DNA of 64,000 bases from Tangfeifania diversioriginum (GTDB lineage Bacteria > Bacteroidota > Bacteroidia > Bacteroidales > Prolixibacteraceae), in the NCBI GenBank assembly GCA_945873105.1, contig CAMCBW010000028.1, positions 1 through 64,000 on the forward strand, given 5' to 3'. This document shows positions 7,367 through 16,170 of the stretch, one piece after another. Under the pieces are notes generated by a model that was not told the DNA's origin, searched no databases, and saw nothing but the letters and a program-made list of their open reading frames with translations. Numbering within the stretch: the first letter of the stretch is position 1; the number at the start of each line of letters is the position of its first letter. The position numbers and the translations under genes were made by a program.

Positions 7367-8314
7367 ATGATTAGTAGAAGAATTATCCGAACCAAGGTAT
7401 TGCAGATCATGTATGCTCATGTATCCTCTGCAGATAAACCAGTAAGCAATTCTGAAAGTGAGCTTCATTTCAGTATCCAGAAAACCTACGATCTCTACCA
7501 TCTGTTGCTGGCTTTGCCAATTGAACTGGCTGATTATGCGGATAAAATTATCGAAATACGTAAGCAGAAGAATTTCCCTACTCAGGAGGAGCTGAACCCT
7601 AACCTGCGTTTTGTCTCCAACCGGTTGATCCTTAAACTTCGCAACAACAACGATTTGACCACCTATGTTCAAAAAAACAAAGTCAACTGGGTCAACAACC
7701 AGGAGTTGGTAAAAAAAATCTACCAATCGATGGTTGAATCTGAAGTGTATCAAAGCTATCTCGCAGCAGAAGCGGATAATTTTCAGGTAGATAGAAAATT
7801 CTGTGAAGATTTTTTTGCAGAAGTACTGCTGAAGAGTGAGTTTGTTTTCAGTGAGTTTGAAGAGCAAAGTATCTATTGGAACGATGATTTGGATTTCGTG
7901 GTGTCAATGGTCATAAAAACTTTGAAAAAATTCAAGGAAGAGAGCAACATCAATGATCATCTCTCCTCTTTGTACAAGGATGATGAAGACAAGGAGTTTA
8001 CTGTCAAATTGTTTCGGAAAACCCTGAGCAAAAGTGAAGAAAACCGAAAAACCATCGAGACCTACACAAAAAATTGGGATGTAGATAGGGTTGCTACCAT
8101 GGATATATTAATCATGGAATTGGCGCTGACAGAATTGACTGAATTTCCTTCCGTACCTGTAAAGGTTACTTTGAACGAATACATCGAATTGGCAAAATAT
8201 TACAGTACACAGCGGAGCAGTATCTTTATCAATGGGGTATTGGATCGAATCACCAAGGATTTTAAGGAGCAGGGGAAAATAGTAAAGGCAGGCAGGGGCC
8301 TTCTGGAAGGATGA
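7367..8314 (+). CDS. nusB: Transcription antitermination factor NusB (long Bacteroidetes form)
   Basis: A 315-residue protein; the NusB RNA-binding helical domain lies at the C-terminus (about residues 180-300) with DRVATMDILIMELALTELTE and the signature VKVTLNEYIELAKYYSTQRS then FINGVLDRI. The extra N-terminal half is usual in Bacteroidetes, where NusB is about twice the E. coli length. NusB binds boxA RNA with S10 in rRNA antitermination. The stop codon overlaps the ATG of the next gene (ATGA), indicating an operon with the DUF1573 lipoprotein and yajC. Confidence 0.93.
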   Translation: MISRRIIRTKVLQIMYAHVSSADKPVSNSESELHFSIQKTYDLYHLLLALPIELADYADKIIEIRKQKNFPTQEELNPNLRFVSNRLILKLRNNNDLTTYVQKNKVNWVNNQELVKKIYQSMVESEVYQSYLAAEADNFQVDRKFCEDFFAEVLLKSEFVFSEFEEQSIYWNDDLDFVVSMVIKTLKKFKEESNINDHLSSLYKDDEDKEFTVKLFRKTLSKSEENRKTIETYTKNWDVDRVATMDILIMELALTELTEFPSVPVKVTLNEYIELAKYYSTQRSSIFINGVLDRITKDFKEQGKIVKAGRGLLEG

Positions 8315-8769
8315 ATAAATTTGGTATTTTCTTGATTGGAATTGCGTTTACCGTCTCGATAACAGCATGTAAATATCAATCTGCCAACGATAAAAAACAG
8401 GCGGTTTCGTCCTCGGCCAATCAAAAAAAGAGTCCTGGCAGGATTGAATTCTCCAAAGAAATTCATAATTTTGGTACATTAAAAGAGGGAGAGGTCGTTG
8501 TTTTTTCCTTCCAATTCAAGAATGAAGGTGATTCACCCGTTTTATTGACCAGAGCTGAAACAGAATGTGGTTGTATAACTGTAAAATATAGCAAGGACGA
8601 GATACCCGCACATACAGGTTCTATGGTTGACGTTATTTTCAATACTGCTGGTGAATGGGGAAACCAAATAAAAACGGTAGAAATTGAAACTTCAAACGGA
8701 GAGAGAAAAACCTTGAGAATAGGTGCATTTGTAGAAAATAAGAATTTTAATATTGATTTAAGTAATTAA
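8311..8769 (+). CDS. DUF1573 lipoprotein
   Basis: A 152-residue exported protein: N-terminal signal ending in the lipobox TVSITAC (Cys about residue 20), then one DUF1573 immunoglobulin-like domain with HNFGTLKEGEVVVFSFQFKN, the TECGCITV strand and a VDVIFNTAG ending. DUF1573 domains are widespread in Bacteroidetes cell envelopes and have no firmly established function. It lies in the conserved run nusB-DUF1573-yajC, overlapping nusB by four bases and leaving two bases before yajC. Confidence 0.9.
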   Translation: MNKFGIFLIGIAFTVSITACKYQSANDKKQAVSSSANQKKSPGRIEFSKEIHNFGTLKEGEVVVFSFQFKNEGDSPVLLTRAETECGCITVKYSKDEIPAHTGSMVDVIFNTAGEWGNQIKTVEIETSNGERKTLRIGAFVENKNFNIDLSN

Positions 8770-8771
8770 AA

Positions 8772-9086
8772 ATGAGTACATTATTATTTGTTATCGCTCA
8801 GCAGCAACAGCAAAGTATGTTGGGCATGTTTTTACCTCTTGTGTTGATCATCGTAGTATTTTATTTCTTCATGATTCGTCCGCAGATGAAACGTCAGAAA
8901 GAGACCCAGAAATTTCGTGATGCCCTTCAAAGAGGTGACAAGGTAGTTACTTCAGGTGGTATTTATGGAAGAATTGATGAAATAAAAGATAACATTATCT
9001 ACCTGGAAGTGGCTCCAAATATCAAATTGAAAGTTGACAAGAGTGTCGTTTTGAAAGATATGAGTGATGCTCCGGTAGCAAAGTAA
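8772..9086 (+). CDS. yajC: Preprotein translocase subunit YajC
   Basis: A 104-residue protein with one N-terminal membrane helix (LGMFLPLVLIIVVFYFFMIR) followed by PQMKRQKE and the small cytoplasmic domain LQRGDKVVTSGGIYGRIDEI, as in all YajC. It associates with SecDF and YidC in the Sec export pathway. An unusual feature is the glutamine run AQQQQQS before the helix, also common in YajC of this phylum. A strong terminator follows. Confidence 0.95.
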   Translation: MSTLLFVIAQQQQQSMLGMFLPLVLIIVVFYFFMIRPQMKRQKETQKFRDALQRGDKVVTSGGIYGRIDEIKDNIIYLEVAPNIKLKVDKSVVLKDMSDAPVAK

Positions 9087-9117
9087 AAAAATGGCCGGGT
9101 CATCCGGCCATTTTTTT
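9085..9117 (+). terminator. Terminator after yajC
   Basis: Perfect 8-bp stem ATGGCCGG/CCGGCCAT with a 5-base loop, flanked by A and T runs of seven. Confidence 0.92.
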
Positions 9118-9155
9118 ATTAACCCATGCGTTAATGAATTTATTGGTTGATTATC

Positions 9156-10160
9156 ATGAAACAAATTTGGGTTAAAAGATTATTTTTATTCGTCAAGCGT
9201 AAAGTGAAAAACTTCAGCTATCAAAAAGCTGTTGTCTTTGTTGTTTGCCTGGCCCTCTCCTCCTTCCTTTGGTTGCTAAACAGTCTCGAAAAGCGTTATA
9301 CCAGTAGAATCAGTGTGCCGGTTGAATATGTGGAAATCCCCCGGGACAAAGAGCTTTCAGGTACGCTTCCCCAGAATTTTGATCTGATGGTGGATGCGTA
9401 TGGCTATACTTTACTCAGCTACAAACTTCGACTGGCATTTTCACCTATCCTTTTGAATGTGGGTGAAATGATCGACAATGGATTTACCTCGCCCTACAGG
9501 ACGCGGTACATCATATCAACAGGTTTGCACCGCGAAGAGATCGCAAAACAGATCAGCAGTGAGATAAAAATTTTATCCATCAAGCCGGATTCTCTGGTAT
9601 TCAATTTTAGCAAAATCGTATCCCGGAAAGTAAAAGTTAAACCACAGTTGAAGCTAAATTTTGAGAATCAATATTTTCTTGAGGAGGAGCCATCTACCTT
9701 ACCTGATTCGCTTGTAATAAGCGGACCGCAGAATATTCTGGATACAGTTAAATTTATACCCACAGAATTCAGGGAATTTGACAAGTTAAACCATACGTTG
9801 GAGAAGATGGTGGCGATACAGCCCTTGAAAGGGATAAAGATTGAAGTGTCTGAAGTTAAATTGTTGATACCTGTTGAACAGAATACGGAAGTATCTTTCG
9901 ACATTCCAATTCAGGTAGTAAATACCCCTCCCGAGATTGTTCTCAAAGCCTTTCCTGGTAAGGTAAAAGTGACCTGCAGGATTGGTTTGAGTAAATATAA
10001 GAAATTGGATTACAATACTTTCAAGGCCTTTGTTGACTATAATAGAATCTCTGGCAAGGATAGTCGGTTGGCTGTAAATTTTGAGAATCACTCAAAAGTT
10101 GTGATATCGGTTAATTACGCACCCAGGGAGGTAGAGTACATCCTGGAACACGAAAAATAG
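9156..10160 (+). CDS. YbbR-like domain protein
   Basis: A 334-residue membrane-anchored protein: a basic N-terminus, one transmembrane helix (AVVFVVCLALSSFLWLLN, about residues 25-43) and an extracytoplasmic part with YbbR-type beta domains (RISVPVEYVEIP, IPIQVVNTPPEIVLKAFP). In Gram-positives YbbR (CdaR) regulates diadenylate cyclase; no such partner is next to this gene. The frame opens at a TTG at 9147, but the ATG at 9156 is the likelier start. It ends six bases before the coaE ATG, forming an operon with coaE and the djlA-like gene. Confidence 0.85.
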   Translation: MKQIWVKRLFLFVKRKVKNFSYQKAVVFVVCLALSSFLWLLNSLEKRYTSRISVPVEYVEIPRDKELSGTLPQNFDLMVDAYGYTLLSYKLRLAFSPILLNVGEMIDNGFTSPYRTRYIISTGLHREEIAKQISSEIKILSIKPDSLVFNFSKIVSRKVKVKPQLKLNFENQYFLEEEPSTLPDSLVISGPQNILDTVKFIPTEFREFDKLNHTLEKMVAIQPLKGIKIEVSEVKLLIPVEQNTEVSFDIPIQVVNTPPEIVLKAFPGKVKVTCRIGLSKYKKLDYNTFKAFVDYNRISGKDSRLAVNFENHSKVVISVNYAPREVEYILEHEK

Positions 10161-10166
10161 TTGATC

Positions 10167-10751
10167 ATGTTAACCGTTGGAATTACTGGTGGTATTGGAA
10201 GTGGAAAAACTACGGTATGCAAGGTATTCAGCGCGTTGGGAATACCTGTTTTTCAGGCTGATGTTGTGGCAGCCAAACTTCAAAATGAGGACCCTCAAAT
10301 TGTAAACCAAATGATCACCATCTTTGGCAAAGAGGTCTATATGCAAGATGGAAAACTCAACAGGAAGTTGCTCGCCGGTATTATTTTTAGCAGTGATCAT
10401 TTACTGGAAAAGGTAAATGGGATCATCCATCCGGCGGTACATCAGGCGTTCAACAGGTGGAAGGGTAATTTCTCAGGCCGTCCTTACATATTGTATGAGG
10501 CAGCCATCCTATTCGAAACCGGAAGTTTCCGTAATTTTGACAAATCAATCCTGGTTGTAGCGAAGGAGGAAGAGCGAATTGCACGGGTATTAAAAAGAGA
10601 ACAAACTTCTGAGGAGGCTATCCGTAAAAGAATGCGACACCAGATGAGTGATGCTGAAAAGATAGAAATGGCAGATTATATTATTTATAACGATGATAAT
10701 CAAATGATTATTCCTCAAATATTAACGCTTGATACAATTTTAAAATCTTAG
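10167..10751 (+). CDS. coaE: Dephospho-CoA kinase
   Basis: A 194-residue P-loop kinase for the last step of coenzyme A synthesis, phosphorylating the 3'-hydroxyl of dephospho-CoA. It shows GITGGIGSGKTTVCKVFSAL (Walker A), FQADVVAAKL, GIIHPAVHQAF and YEAAILFETG, then the lid RVLKREQTSEEAIRKRMRHQ. A TTG six bases upstream is in frame, but the ATG at 10167 begins the protein in the way usual for CoaE. Confidence 0.95.
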   Translation: MLTVGITGGIGSGKTTVCKVFSALGIPVFQADVVAAKLQNEDPQIVNQMITIFGKEVYMQDGKLNRKLLAGIIFSSDHLLEKVNGIIHPAVHQAFNRWKGNFSGRPYILYEAAILFETGSFRNFDKSILVVAKEEERIARVLKREQTSEEAIRKRMRHQMSDAEKIEMADYIIYNDDNQMIIPQILTLDTILKS

Positions 10752-10755
10752 AGAC

Positions 10756-11481
10756 ATGTTCGGAAAATGGATAGGTAGTGGATTAGGCTGGACACTTGGC
10801 GGTCCTATCGGTGCTTTGGCTGGTTTTGTTTTGGGTACTTTGTTTGATTTTTCTGATAAGTCTGATCCGAATGACAAAACCTTTCAAAGGGGAATGCAGA
10901 CGACACCAAACGACTACCTGTTTAGTTTACTTGTTCTGGTATCCTCCGTCCTAAATGCGGATGGCAAGATTATGAAATCGGAATTGAACTATGTAAAAGA
11001 TTTCTTCAAGGCAAATTTCGGTGCGGAAGGGGCGCAAAATGCCATTAGAATCCTTCAGGACCTTACCAAACAAAAAATTCCGGTCACGGATGTTTGCAAC
11101 CAGATCAAGAATTACATGGATTATCCCAGCAGGTTGCAACTCATTCACTTTCTCTTTGGAATTGCAGCATCCGATGGCGTAATACACCCTGAGGAGTTGA
11201 AATTGATCCGGCAAATTTCGGTTAGCCTGGGAATATCATCTGCTGATTATACATCTATTGAAGCAATGCTAATTCCGAAAACTGACTGGGCGTATGATGT
11301 TTTGGAAATTTCTTCTACTGCCTCCGATGAAGAGGTGAAGAAAGCCTACCGTAAGATGGCTGTCAAGTATCATCCCGACAAGGTAAGTTATTTGGGAGAG
11401 GAAATACAAATCGCTGCAAATGAGAAATTTAAGAAAGTCAATGAGGCTTACCAATTGATCACCAAAGAGCGGGGGATCTAA
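10756..11481 (+). CDS. TerB/DnaJ-domain protein (DjlA-like co-chaperone)
   Basis: A 241-residue protein. The N-terminal glycine-rich segment (IGSGLGWTLGGPIGALAGFV) resembles the glycine-zipper start of DjlA. Residues about 55-165 form a TerB-like helical domain with two similar acidic motifs (SSVLNADGKIMKSELNYV and AASDGVIHPEELKLI). Residues 178-241 are a J-domain with the HPD tripeptide (VKYHPDKVS), which stimulates DnaK ATPase. It starts five bases after coaE and is the last gene of that run. Confidence 0.88.
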   Translation: MFGKWIGSGLGWTLGGPIGALAGFVLGTLFDFSDKSDPNDKTFQRGMQTTPNDYLFSLLVLVSSVLNADGKIMKSELNYVKDFFKANFGAEGAQNAIRILQDLTKQKIPVTDVCNQIKNYMDYPSRLQLIHFLFGIAASDGVIHPEELKLIRQISVSLGISSADYTSIEAMLIPKTDWAYDVLEISSTASDEEVKKAYRKMAVKYHPDKVSYLGEEIQIAANEKFKKVNEAYQLITKERGI

Positions 11482-11552
11482 ATTTAATTGGGATGCTGTG
11501 TATTTATATATTTTTTTTTAATTTCATAGTGAACTAATTCTAAAATTATACC

Positions 11553-12116
11553 ATGAAAAAATTATTCATTACTGTTTCATTCCTGGTTCTCTCACTGGTA
11601 ACTTTTGCTGCCACTTTTGATCTTGGTGTTAAACTTGGTTACAATACAACCAAATTAACTGCTGATTTGAGTGCATTTTCAGCTGATAGCAAGGGAGGCT
11701 ACAATTTCGGTGCTTTCGGTCGCTTTGGCGGAGATAAATTTTACTTGCAGCCTGAGTTGTTGTATGTTGTTAAGAATGGTGGTTTTAAAGTTGGAACTGC
11801 CTATGATGCCATTAAAACCAAAACAATTCAGGTTCCTTTGTTGCTGGGGTATAAATTGATAGATCTTAAAGTAGCCTCCATTCGTGCCTTTACTGGTCCG
11901 GCAGTCTCGTTTGGTTCAGGTTATGAAAGCGATAAGAATTTAACCTATAACTTGAAAAATTCATCTTGGGCCTACCAACTTGGAGCAGGTGTTGATTTTT
12001 TGATGTTTACAGTTGATTTGAGGTATGAATTGGGTTTAACCAAGCAGTTGGAAACTACGACCTATTCTAACAAAGGCAATACATTCTCCGTTTCTTTTGG
12101 GTTTAAATTCCTGTAG
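11553..12116 (+). CDS. Outer-membrane beta-barrel protein (PorT-like)
   Basis: A 187-residue protein with a clean signal peptide (MKKLFITVSFLVLSLVTFA) and then alternating strands of an eight-stranded barrel: DLGVKLGYNTTKL, FYLQPELLYV, IQVPLLLGYKL, AFTGPAVSFGSGY, AYQLGAGVDFLMFTVDLRYE and a terminal FSVSFGFKFL. This is the outer membrane beta-barrel family common in Bacteroidetes. Cargo or partner cannot be told from sequence. Confidence 0.85.
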   Translation: MKKLFITVSFLVLSLVTFAATFDLGVKLGYNTTKLTADLSAFSADSKGGYNFGAFGRFGGDKFYLQPELLYVVKNGGFKVGTAYDAIKTKTIQVPLLLGYKLIDLKVASIRAFTGPAVSFGSGYESDKNLTYNLKNSSWAYQLGAGVDFLMFTVDLRYELGLTKQLETTTYSNKGNTFSVSFGFKFL

Positions 12117-12136
12117 TACAATCGAGATGATATTTG

Positions 12137-12173
12137 AAAAAAGGGCTATTTGCATTGCAAATAGCCCTTTTTT
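12137..12173. terminator. Bidirectional terminator between barrel gene and fabG
   Basis: GGGCTATTTGCA and TGCAAATAGCCC form a 12-bp near-perfect stem flanked by A6 and T6, serving both converging genes. Confidence 0.93.
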
Positions 12174-12190
12174 ATGGTTGTCAAAGAAGA

Positions 12191-12937
12191 CTAAGTGTTC
12201 ATTGCGCCACATACGCTGATGACCTGTCCTGAAACATAGGAACTAAGATCGGAAGCGAGAAAAAGTGCAACTTTGGCTACCTCTTCAGGAAGTCCGCCCC
12301 GTTTCATTGGGATAGATGCTTCCCACTGCTTGCGGGCATCTTCAGGAATTTTTGCGGTCATCTCCGTAATGATAAATCCGGGTGCAATGGCATTGGAGCG
12401 AATACCCCTTGATCCCAACTCCTTGGCAATCGATTTGGTGAATCCAATGATGCCCGCCTTGGAGGCAGAATAATTGGATTGGCCTGCGTTTCCACTGACA
12501 CCTACCACTGAACTCATGTTGATGATCGATCCGCCTTTTTGCTTCAACATGGTCATCTGGGCTGCTTTGGTAAAATTAAAAACAGATTTGAGATTGACAT
12601 TGATCACAGCATCCCATTGTTCCTGGGTCATTCTCATCAACAAGGTATCTTTGGTAATACCTGCATTGTTCACCAAAATATCGATGCCACCAAATTCTTT
12701 AATGATTTGGTCAACAACCTGAACTGTATCATCATACCTGGATGCATCTGAAGCATAGGCTTTGGCCTTTACCCCCAGTGCGAGAAGCTCCTGTTCTGTC
12801 TCTTCTGCAATTTTGTCGTAAAAAAGATCTGTAAAAGCAACATTACAACCTTGCTGCGCAAAGAGGAGTGCAATTGATTTTCCGATTCCCCGGCTTCCAC
12901 CTGTAACAATTGCAGTCTTACCTTCCAATAATTTCAT
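12191..12937 (-). CDS. fabG: 3-oxoacyl-[acyl-carrier-protein] reductase
   Basis: A 248-residue short-chain dehydrogenase that reduces beta-ketoacyl-ACP with NADPH in fatty-acid elongation. It shows the TGGSRGIGKSIA nucleotide loop, NNAGITKDTLLMRM, and the catalytic triad S143 / Y156 / K160 (INMSSVVG, SNYSASKAG). TKDTLLMRM is diagnostic of FabG among SDRs. The C-terminus (GQVISVCGAMNT) has Cys where FabG usually has Asp-Gly, a minor oddity. A -7 box lies at 12996-13003. Confidence 0.92.
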   Translation of the reverse strand: MKLLEGKTAIVTGGSRGIGKSIALLFAQQGCNVAFTDLFYDKIAEETEQELLALGVKAKAYASDASRYDDTVQVVDQIIKEFGGIDILVNNAGITKDTLLMRMTQEQWDAVINVNLKSVFNFTKAAQMTMLKQKGGSIINMSSVVGVSGNAGQSNYSASKAGIIGFTKSIAKELGSRGIRSNAIAPGFIITEMTAKIPEDARKQWEASIPMKRGGLPEEVAKVALFLASDLSSYVSGQVISVCGAMNT

Positions 12938-12995
12938 GTCTTAAAGTGTATTTGTTAATTAATAGTTTCACTAAAATACGACAAATTCTCTGTGG

Positions 12996-13003
12996 CAAAA
13001 ATA
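12996..13003 (-). promoter_or_regulatory. -7 promoter element for fabG
   Basis: TATTTTTG on the minus strand matches TAnnTTTG, about 58 bases before the fabG ATG. Confidence 0.4.
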
Positions 13004-13088
13004 GTCAATTATGTGTATGGTGGTTGGGGTCACTTGATTTTTTCACTGCTTCCCTGTTCGCAACAGCCTGTAAATTTCCGGTTTTAAA

Positions 13089-13104
13089 ACAGATTGTAAT
13101 CTGT
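13089..13104. promoter_or_regulatory. 16-bp palindrome upstream of fabG
   Basis: ACAGATTGTAATCTGT: perfect 7-bp arms around GT. It has no T run and lies 150 bases upstream of the fabG start, so it looks more like a dimeric protein-binding site than a terminator. Function unknown. Confidence 0.35.
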
Positions 13105-13154
13105 AATTATTTAGTCCGGAGTGACTTGGATGGCAAAGTAAGGTCGCTTACCGT

Positions 13155-14207
13155 TTAGTTTGCAGTGGTCAATGTCAAACGATTGTTCAATAGTTTGATA
13201 TACTCTTCAGCAACTTTGCTGTATTTCGTCTTAAAGGACTTTTCAGCCCACTGAATGGCCTCTTTCAAATTCCCATTCATCTCGGAAGCCAATGCCAGAT
13301 TGTATTCAATTTGGCTTCTGAGTCCTGGGGATGTGGAGTTGGCAAATTTCATCCACCTCTTTTTGGCCTCTTCCCATTGCTCTTTGTTCATCCATTCGAT
13401 GGCCATGTCTGCCTCCTTGTTCCGGGTGACAAAGTAACTCCTCTTCTGCGGTTGCCAGCCAGGTGCAATAAAAGCCGAGAGACTCAAGCCGTTCTCGATA
13501 GCGCCATTGATCAAAGCATCCTTGATGGTGGGCAGTTCTTCATAGGTTTTTTGCAAGGTAGGCCCCCTGCCCTCCCAAAAAATGGTGTCTTTTACCTCAA
13601 AACTGGCAGCCTTTAACGTGGCTCCCGGATAGTAGAGTTTCCATTTGGAATAGTAGGCAAGCTGCACAAATATTGAATAAATCTCAACCCTGCCATATTC
13701 CATGGTTGGATCATAGACTGTCCCATAGGAGGTATTGACCTTCTCATGAAAATTTTCGAGGGCCAGCAACGCATCCACCTTGAATTCCTTGCAGATTTGA
13801 TTGACTTGTGCCATGGTCAGAGAGGGAGAGCTGGTCTGGTAGGTGACATTGTTGTTGGGTATATTACGCAAAAGGGGAATAACAACATCAAACCTGCCTG
13901 ATTCATACAGGGCATTGCCAACCACTTTCAATGTGGTATCTGCTGCAAGGCTATCAAGCAGGATCTCATTGATTTCCAGTTTTTTTGCAACAAACAGGTT
14001 TTCCAGGGAATCCTGATTCAGGTTCGAGAAAGTGCTGTTCATGCTCCTGTTCATCAGAACAATACTTTGAATTTCCCCAGGAAGAGCTCTTTGCGGCGGC
14101 ACTGAAACCTGAATCGAAATTTTTCCCATAGAAACACAGGATGTTAACCAGATTAACATCCCAAAGCTGATCCAGCGAAAGCGACCGAATAGTAAACTCA
14201 TGGACAA
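13155..14207 (-). CDS. DUF6340-like lipoprotein
   Basis: A 350-residue exported protein with a lipobox (GMLIWLTSC, Cys about residue 24). The middle is alpha/beta with LVLMNRSMNST-type start, VCKEFKVDALLALE-like strands, and the C-terminal 100 residues contain TPR-like helices (NKEQWEEAKKRWMKFANSTS, EMNGNLKEAIQWAEKSFKTK). This pattern matches the DUF6340 family found in Bacteroidetes; function is unknown. No operon partner is obvious. Confidence 0.75.
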   Translation of the reverse strand: MSMSLLFGRFRWISFGMLIWLTSCVSMGKISIQVSVPPQRALPGEIQSIVLMNRSMNSTFSNLNQDSLENLFVAKKLEINEILLDSLAADTTLKVVGNALYESGRFDVVIPLLRNIPNNNVTYQTSSPSLTMAQVNQICKEFKVDALLALENFHEKVNTSYGTVYDPTMEYGRVEIYSIFVQLAYYSKWKLYYPGATLKAASFEVKDTIFWEGRGPTLQKTYEELPTIKDALINGAIENGLSLSAFIAPGWQPQKRSYFVTRNKEADMAIEWMNKEQWEEAKKRWMKFANSTSPGLRSQIEYNLALASEMNGNLKEAIQWAEKSFKTKYSKVAEEYIKLLNNRLTLTTAN

Positions 14208-14304
14208 TCCAACGATTTGTTATCACTCAGGTATCTTTTACAAATAAACTAAATATTCGCAGAACCTGATCTACAAAAAATATTAAAAAACCTGAAGAGA
14301 TCAT

Positions 14305-14312
14305 TATATTTG
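14305..14312 (+). promoter_or_regulatory. -7 promoter element for the M28 peptidase gene
   Basis: TATATTTG matches TAnnTTTG, 36 bases before the ATG at 14348. Confidence 0.5.
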
Positions 14313-14347
14313 CCTGCTAGAATGAACTTTTTATAACCAAAGGATAC

Positions 14348-16114
14348 ATGAAAATTACGCCCAAAAGCTCCCTGCTTGCACTACTTGTCCTGACAGCCTG
14401 TACGATACAGTACCAACCGAAAATCACAGAGACGGATCTTTCAAGATCCATCTCGAAACTTGCTTCTGATGAGTTCCAAGGTAGAAAACCCGGGTTGAAA
14501 GGTGACTCTCTGGCGGCTAATTACATCGCCGGAGAATTTAGAAAGTCTGGTATTAAGCTCTTGTATAACAAAGGATTTCAGCCTGTAAAGCTGATTACTG
14601 GCTTTGTATTTGGGAAAGAGAATCATCTCTCATCCGGTAATCAAACCTTCGAATTAAGTACCGATTTTGAACCATTGTTTTTCTCCGCCAACAAAACATT
14701 TGAGGGTAAACTTGCCGTGGCAGGTTATGGAATCACCACCTCTTCAGACAGTATAAAATGGGACGATTACCAGGATTTGAAGATTGACAACCGCTGGGTT
14801 CTTATTGTAGACGGTGTACCGGCCCATCTTGCGCAAAATGTGGAGATCAAAAAACAGAGTGACATCCGAACGAAGGTCCTCAATGCCATTGATCACCGTG
14901 CCGGGGGTATCCTTATTGTTTCTCAAGACTTTATTACCAAAGGAGCGGCAAGGACAGCTATTTTTGACAAGAACAGTGCTCCCTATTCGGTTCCGGTAAT
15001 GAAAATTTCGCCCAAAACAGCTGATTTAATCATGGCAGGCAGCTTAACGGTGAGTGACCTGGAAGGCAAGATCAAGGCCGCTCAAAAACCATATTCCCAG
15101 GTCATTGAATCGGTTGTCAAGGGAGAGGCTTCAGTATTGCCCAAAATTACCATGACGCAAAACATAGTTGGATGGATTCCGGGTAGGGATCCTAAATTGG
15201 CGGAGGAATTTGTTGTTGTTGGCGCCCATTACGATCATTTGGGCTTTGGCGGAGCCGGATCAGGTTCGAGGATGCCCGACTCTGCTGCCGTACATCACGG
15301 AGCGGATGACAATGCCTCAGGGGTTGCCGCGGTCATTGAGCTGGCCCAAAAGTTTTCCCATGAAAAGAACAACAAGCGTCCAATTCTGTTTGTCGCATTT
15401 ACGGCAGAGGAGTTTGGGCTCATCGGTTCAAAGGCATTTGTGGCAGAACCGCCGTTCCCGCTTAAAAACGCCACCGCCATGTTTAATTTTGACATGGTTG
15501 GTCGATTGGACTCAGCCAAAAATCTTACAGTTGGTGGCGTAGGTACTGCTTTGGAGACCAATGCACTGGTGGATAGCCTCGTACATGGTTTCAACCTGAA
15601 AATTTCCAAGGAGGGCTATGGCCCTTCAGACCATGCCTCCTTCTATGGCGAGAATATTCCTGTCATCTATTTCACCTCCGGCGTTCACGACCAGTACCAT
15701 ACACCCAACGATACCTACGAAAGGATCAACATCAGCGGAGAAAAATTGATTGTGGAGAATGCCTTTGAACTGATTCAGGAGGTAGCCAATCGCAGTAAAA
15801 AGCTTACCTACCAGGAGGCTGGTCCAAAAATCGGAAGCTCAGGTGGCAGAACAGATTTAAAGGTTACGCTGGGTATCATTCCGGATTTTGCCGGAACAGG
15901 AACGGAGGGAATGCGTATCGACGGCGTAACCCCGGGCAAACCTGCCTCCAAGGCTGGATTGCTGAAAGGGGATATTATTGTTGCCATTGATGGTAAAAAA
16001 GTAGGCAGCATCTATGATTACATGGCCAGAATGAAGGCCTACTCCCCTGGTCAGATTATCTCGGTGGATGTCTTGCGTGGCACTGAGAAGAAAGTATTCC
16101 TTGTTACCTTGTGA
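14348..16114 (+). CDS. M28-family zinc aminopeptidase lipoprotein with PA and PDZ domains
   Basis: A 588-residue secreted peptidase. The lipobox LVLTAC sits at about residue 18. A PA insert occupies about residues 100-260. The M28 catalytic part follows: GAHYDHLGFGG, GADDNASGVAAVIELA (zinc Asp), FTAEEFGLIGS (catalytic Glu-Glu), NFDMVGRLD (zinc Asp) and the last zinc His in GVHDQYHTPNDTYE. The C-terminal 85 residues are a PDZ domain (GMRIDGVTPGKPASKAGLLKGD). It probably trims peptides at the cell surface or periplasm. It stands alone between its own promoter and a terminator. Confidence 0.92.
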   Translation: MKITPKSSLLALLVLTACTIQYQPKITETDLSRSISKLASDEFQGRKPGLKGDSLAANYIAGEFRKSGIKLLYNKGFQPVKLITGFVFGKENHLSSGNQTFELSTDFEPLFFSANKTFEGKLAVAGYGITTSSDSIKWDDYQDLKIDNRWVLIVDGVPAHLAQNVEIKKQSDIRTKVLNAIDHRAGGILIVSQDFITKGAARTAIFDKNSAPYSVPVMKISPKTADLIMAGSLTVSDLEGKIKAAQKPYSQVIESVVKGEASVLPKITMTQNIVGWIPGRDPKLAEEFVVVGAHYDHLGFGGAGSGSRMPDSAAVHHGADDNASGVAAVIELAQKFSHEKNNKRPILFVAFTAEEFGLIGSKAFVAEPPFPLKNATAMFNFDMVGRLDSAKNLTVGGVGTALETNALVDSLVHGFNLKISKEGYGPSDHASFYGENIPVIYFTSGVHDQYHTPNDTYERINISGEKLIVENAFELIQEVANRSKKLTYQEAGPKIGSSGGRTDLKVTLGIIPDFAGTGTEGMRIDGVTPGKPASKAGLLKGDIIVAIDGKKVGSIYDYMARMKAYSPGQIISVDVLRGTEKKVFLVTL

Positions 16115-16131
16115 AAAGGAGATCATTTAAT

Positions 16132-16167
16132 AAAAAGGGGCTGATTTCTTCGATCAGCCCCTTTTTA
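16132..16167. terminator. Bidirectional terminator between M28 peptidase and pepD
   Basis: AAAAAGGGGCTGAT pairs with ATCAGCCCCTTTTT around a 7-base loop (16132-16145 with 16153-16166), flanked by A and T runs. Confidence 0.92.
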
Positions 16168-16170
16168 TTA

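Noticed and set aside
12910-13158. Plus-strand frame across the fabG start and gap
   Set aside because: It overlaps the fabG start on the opposite strand and shows no domain or conserved feature.
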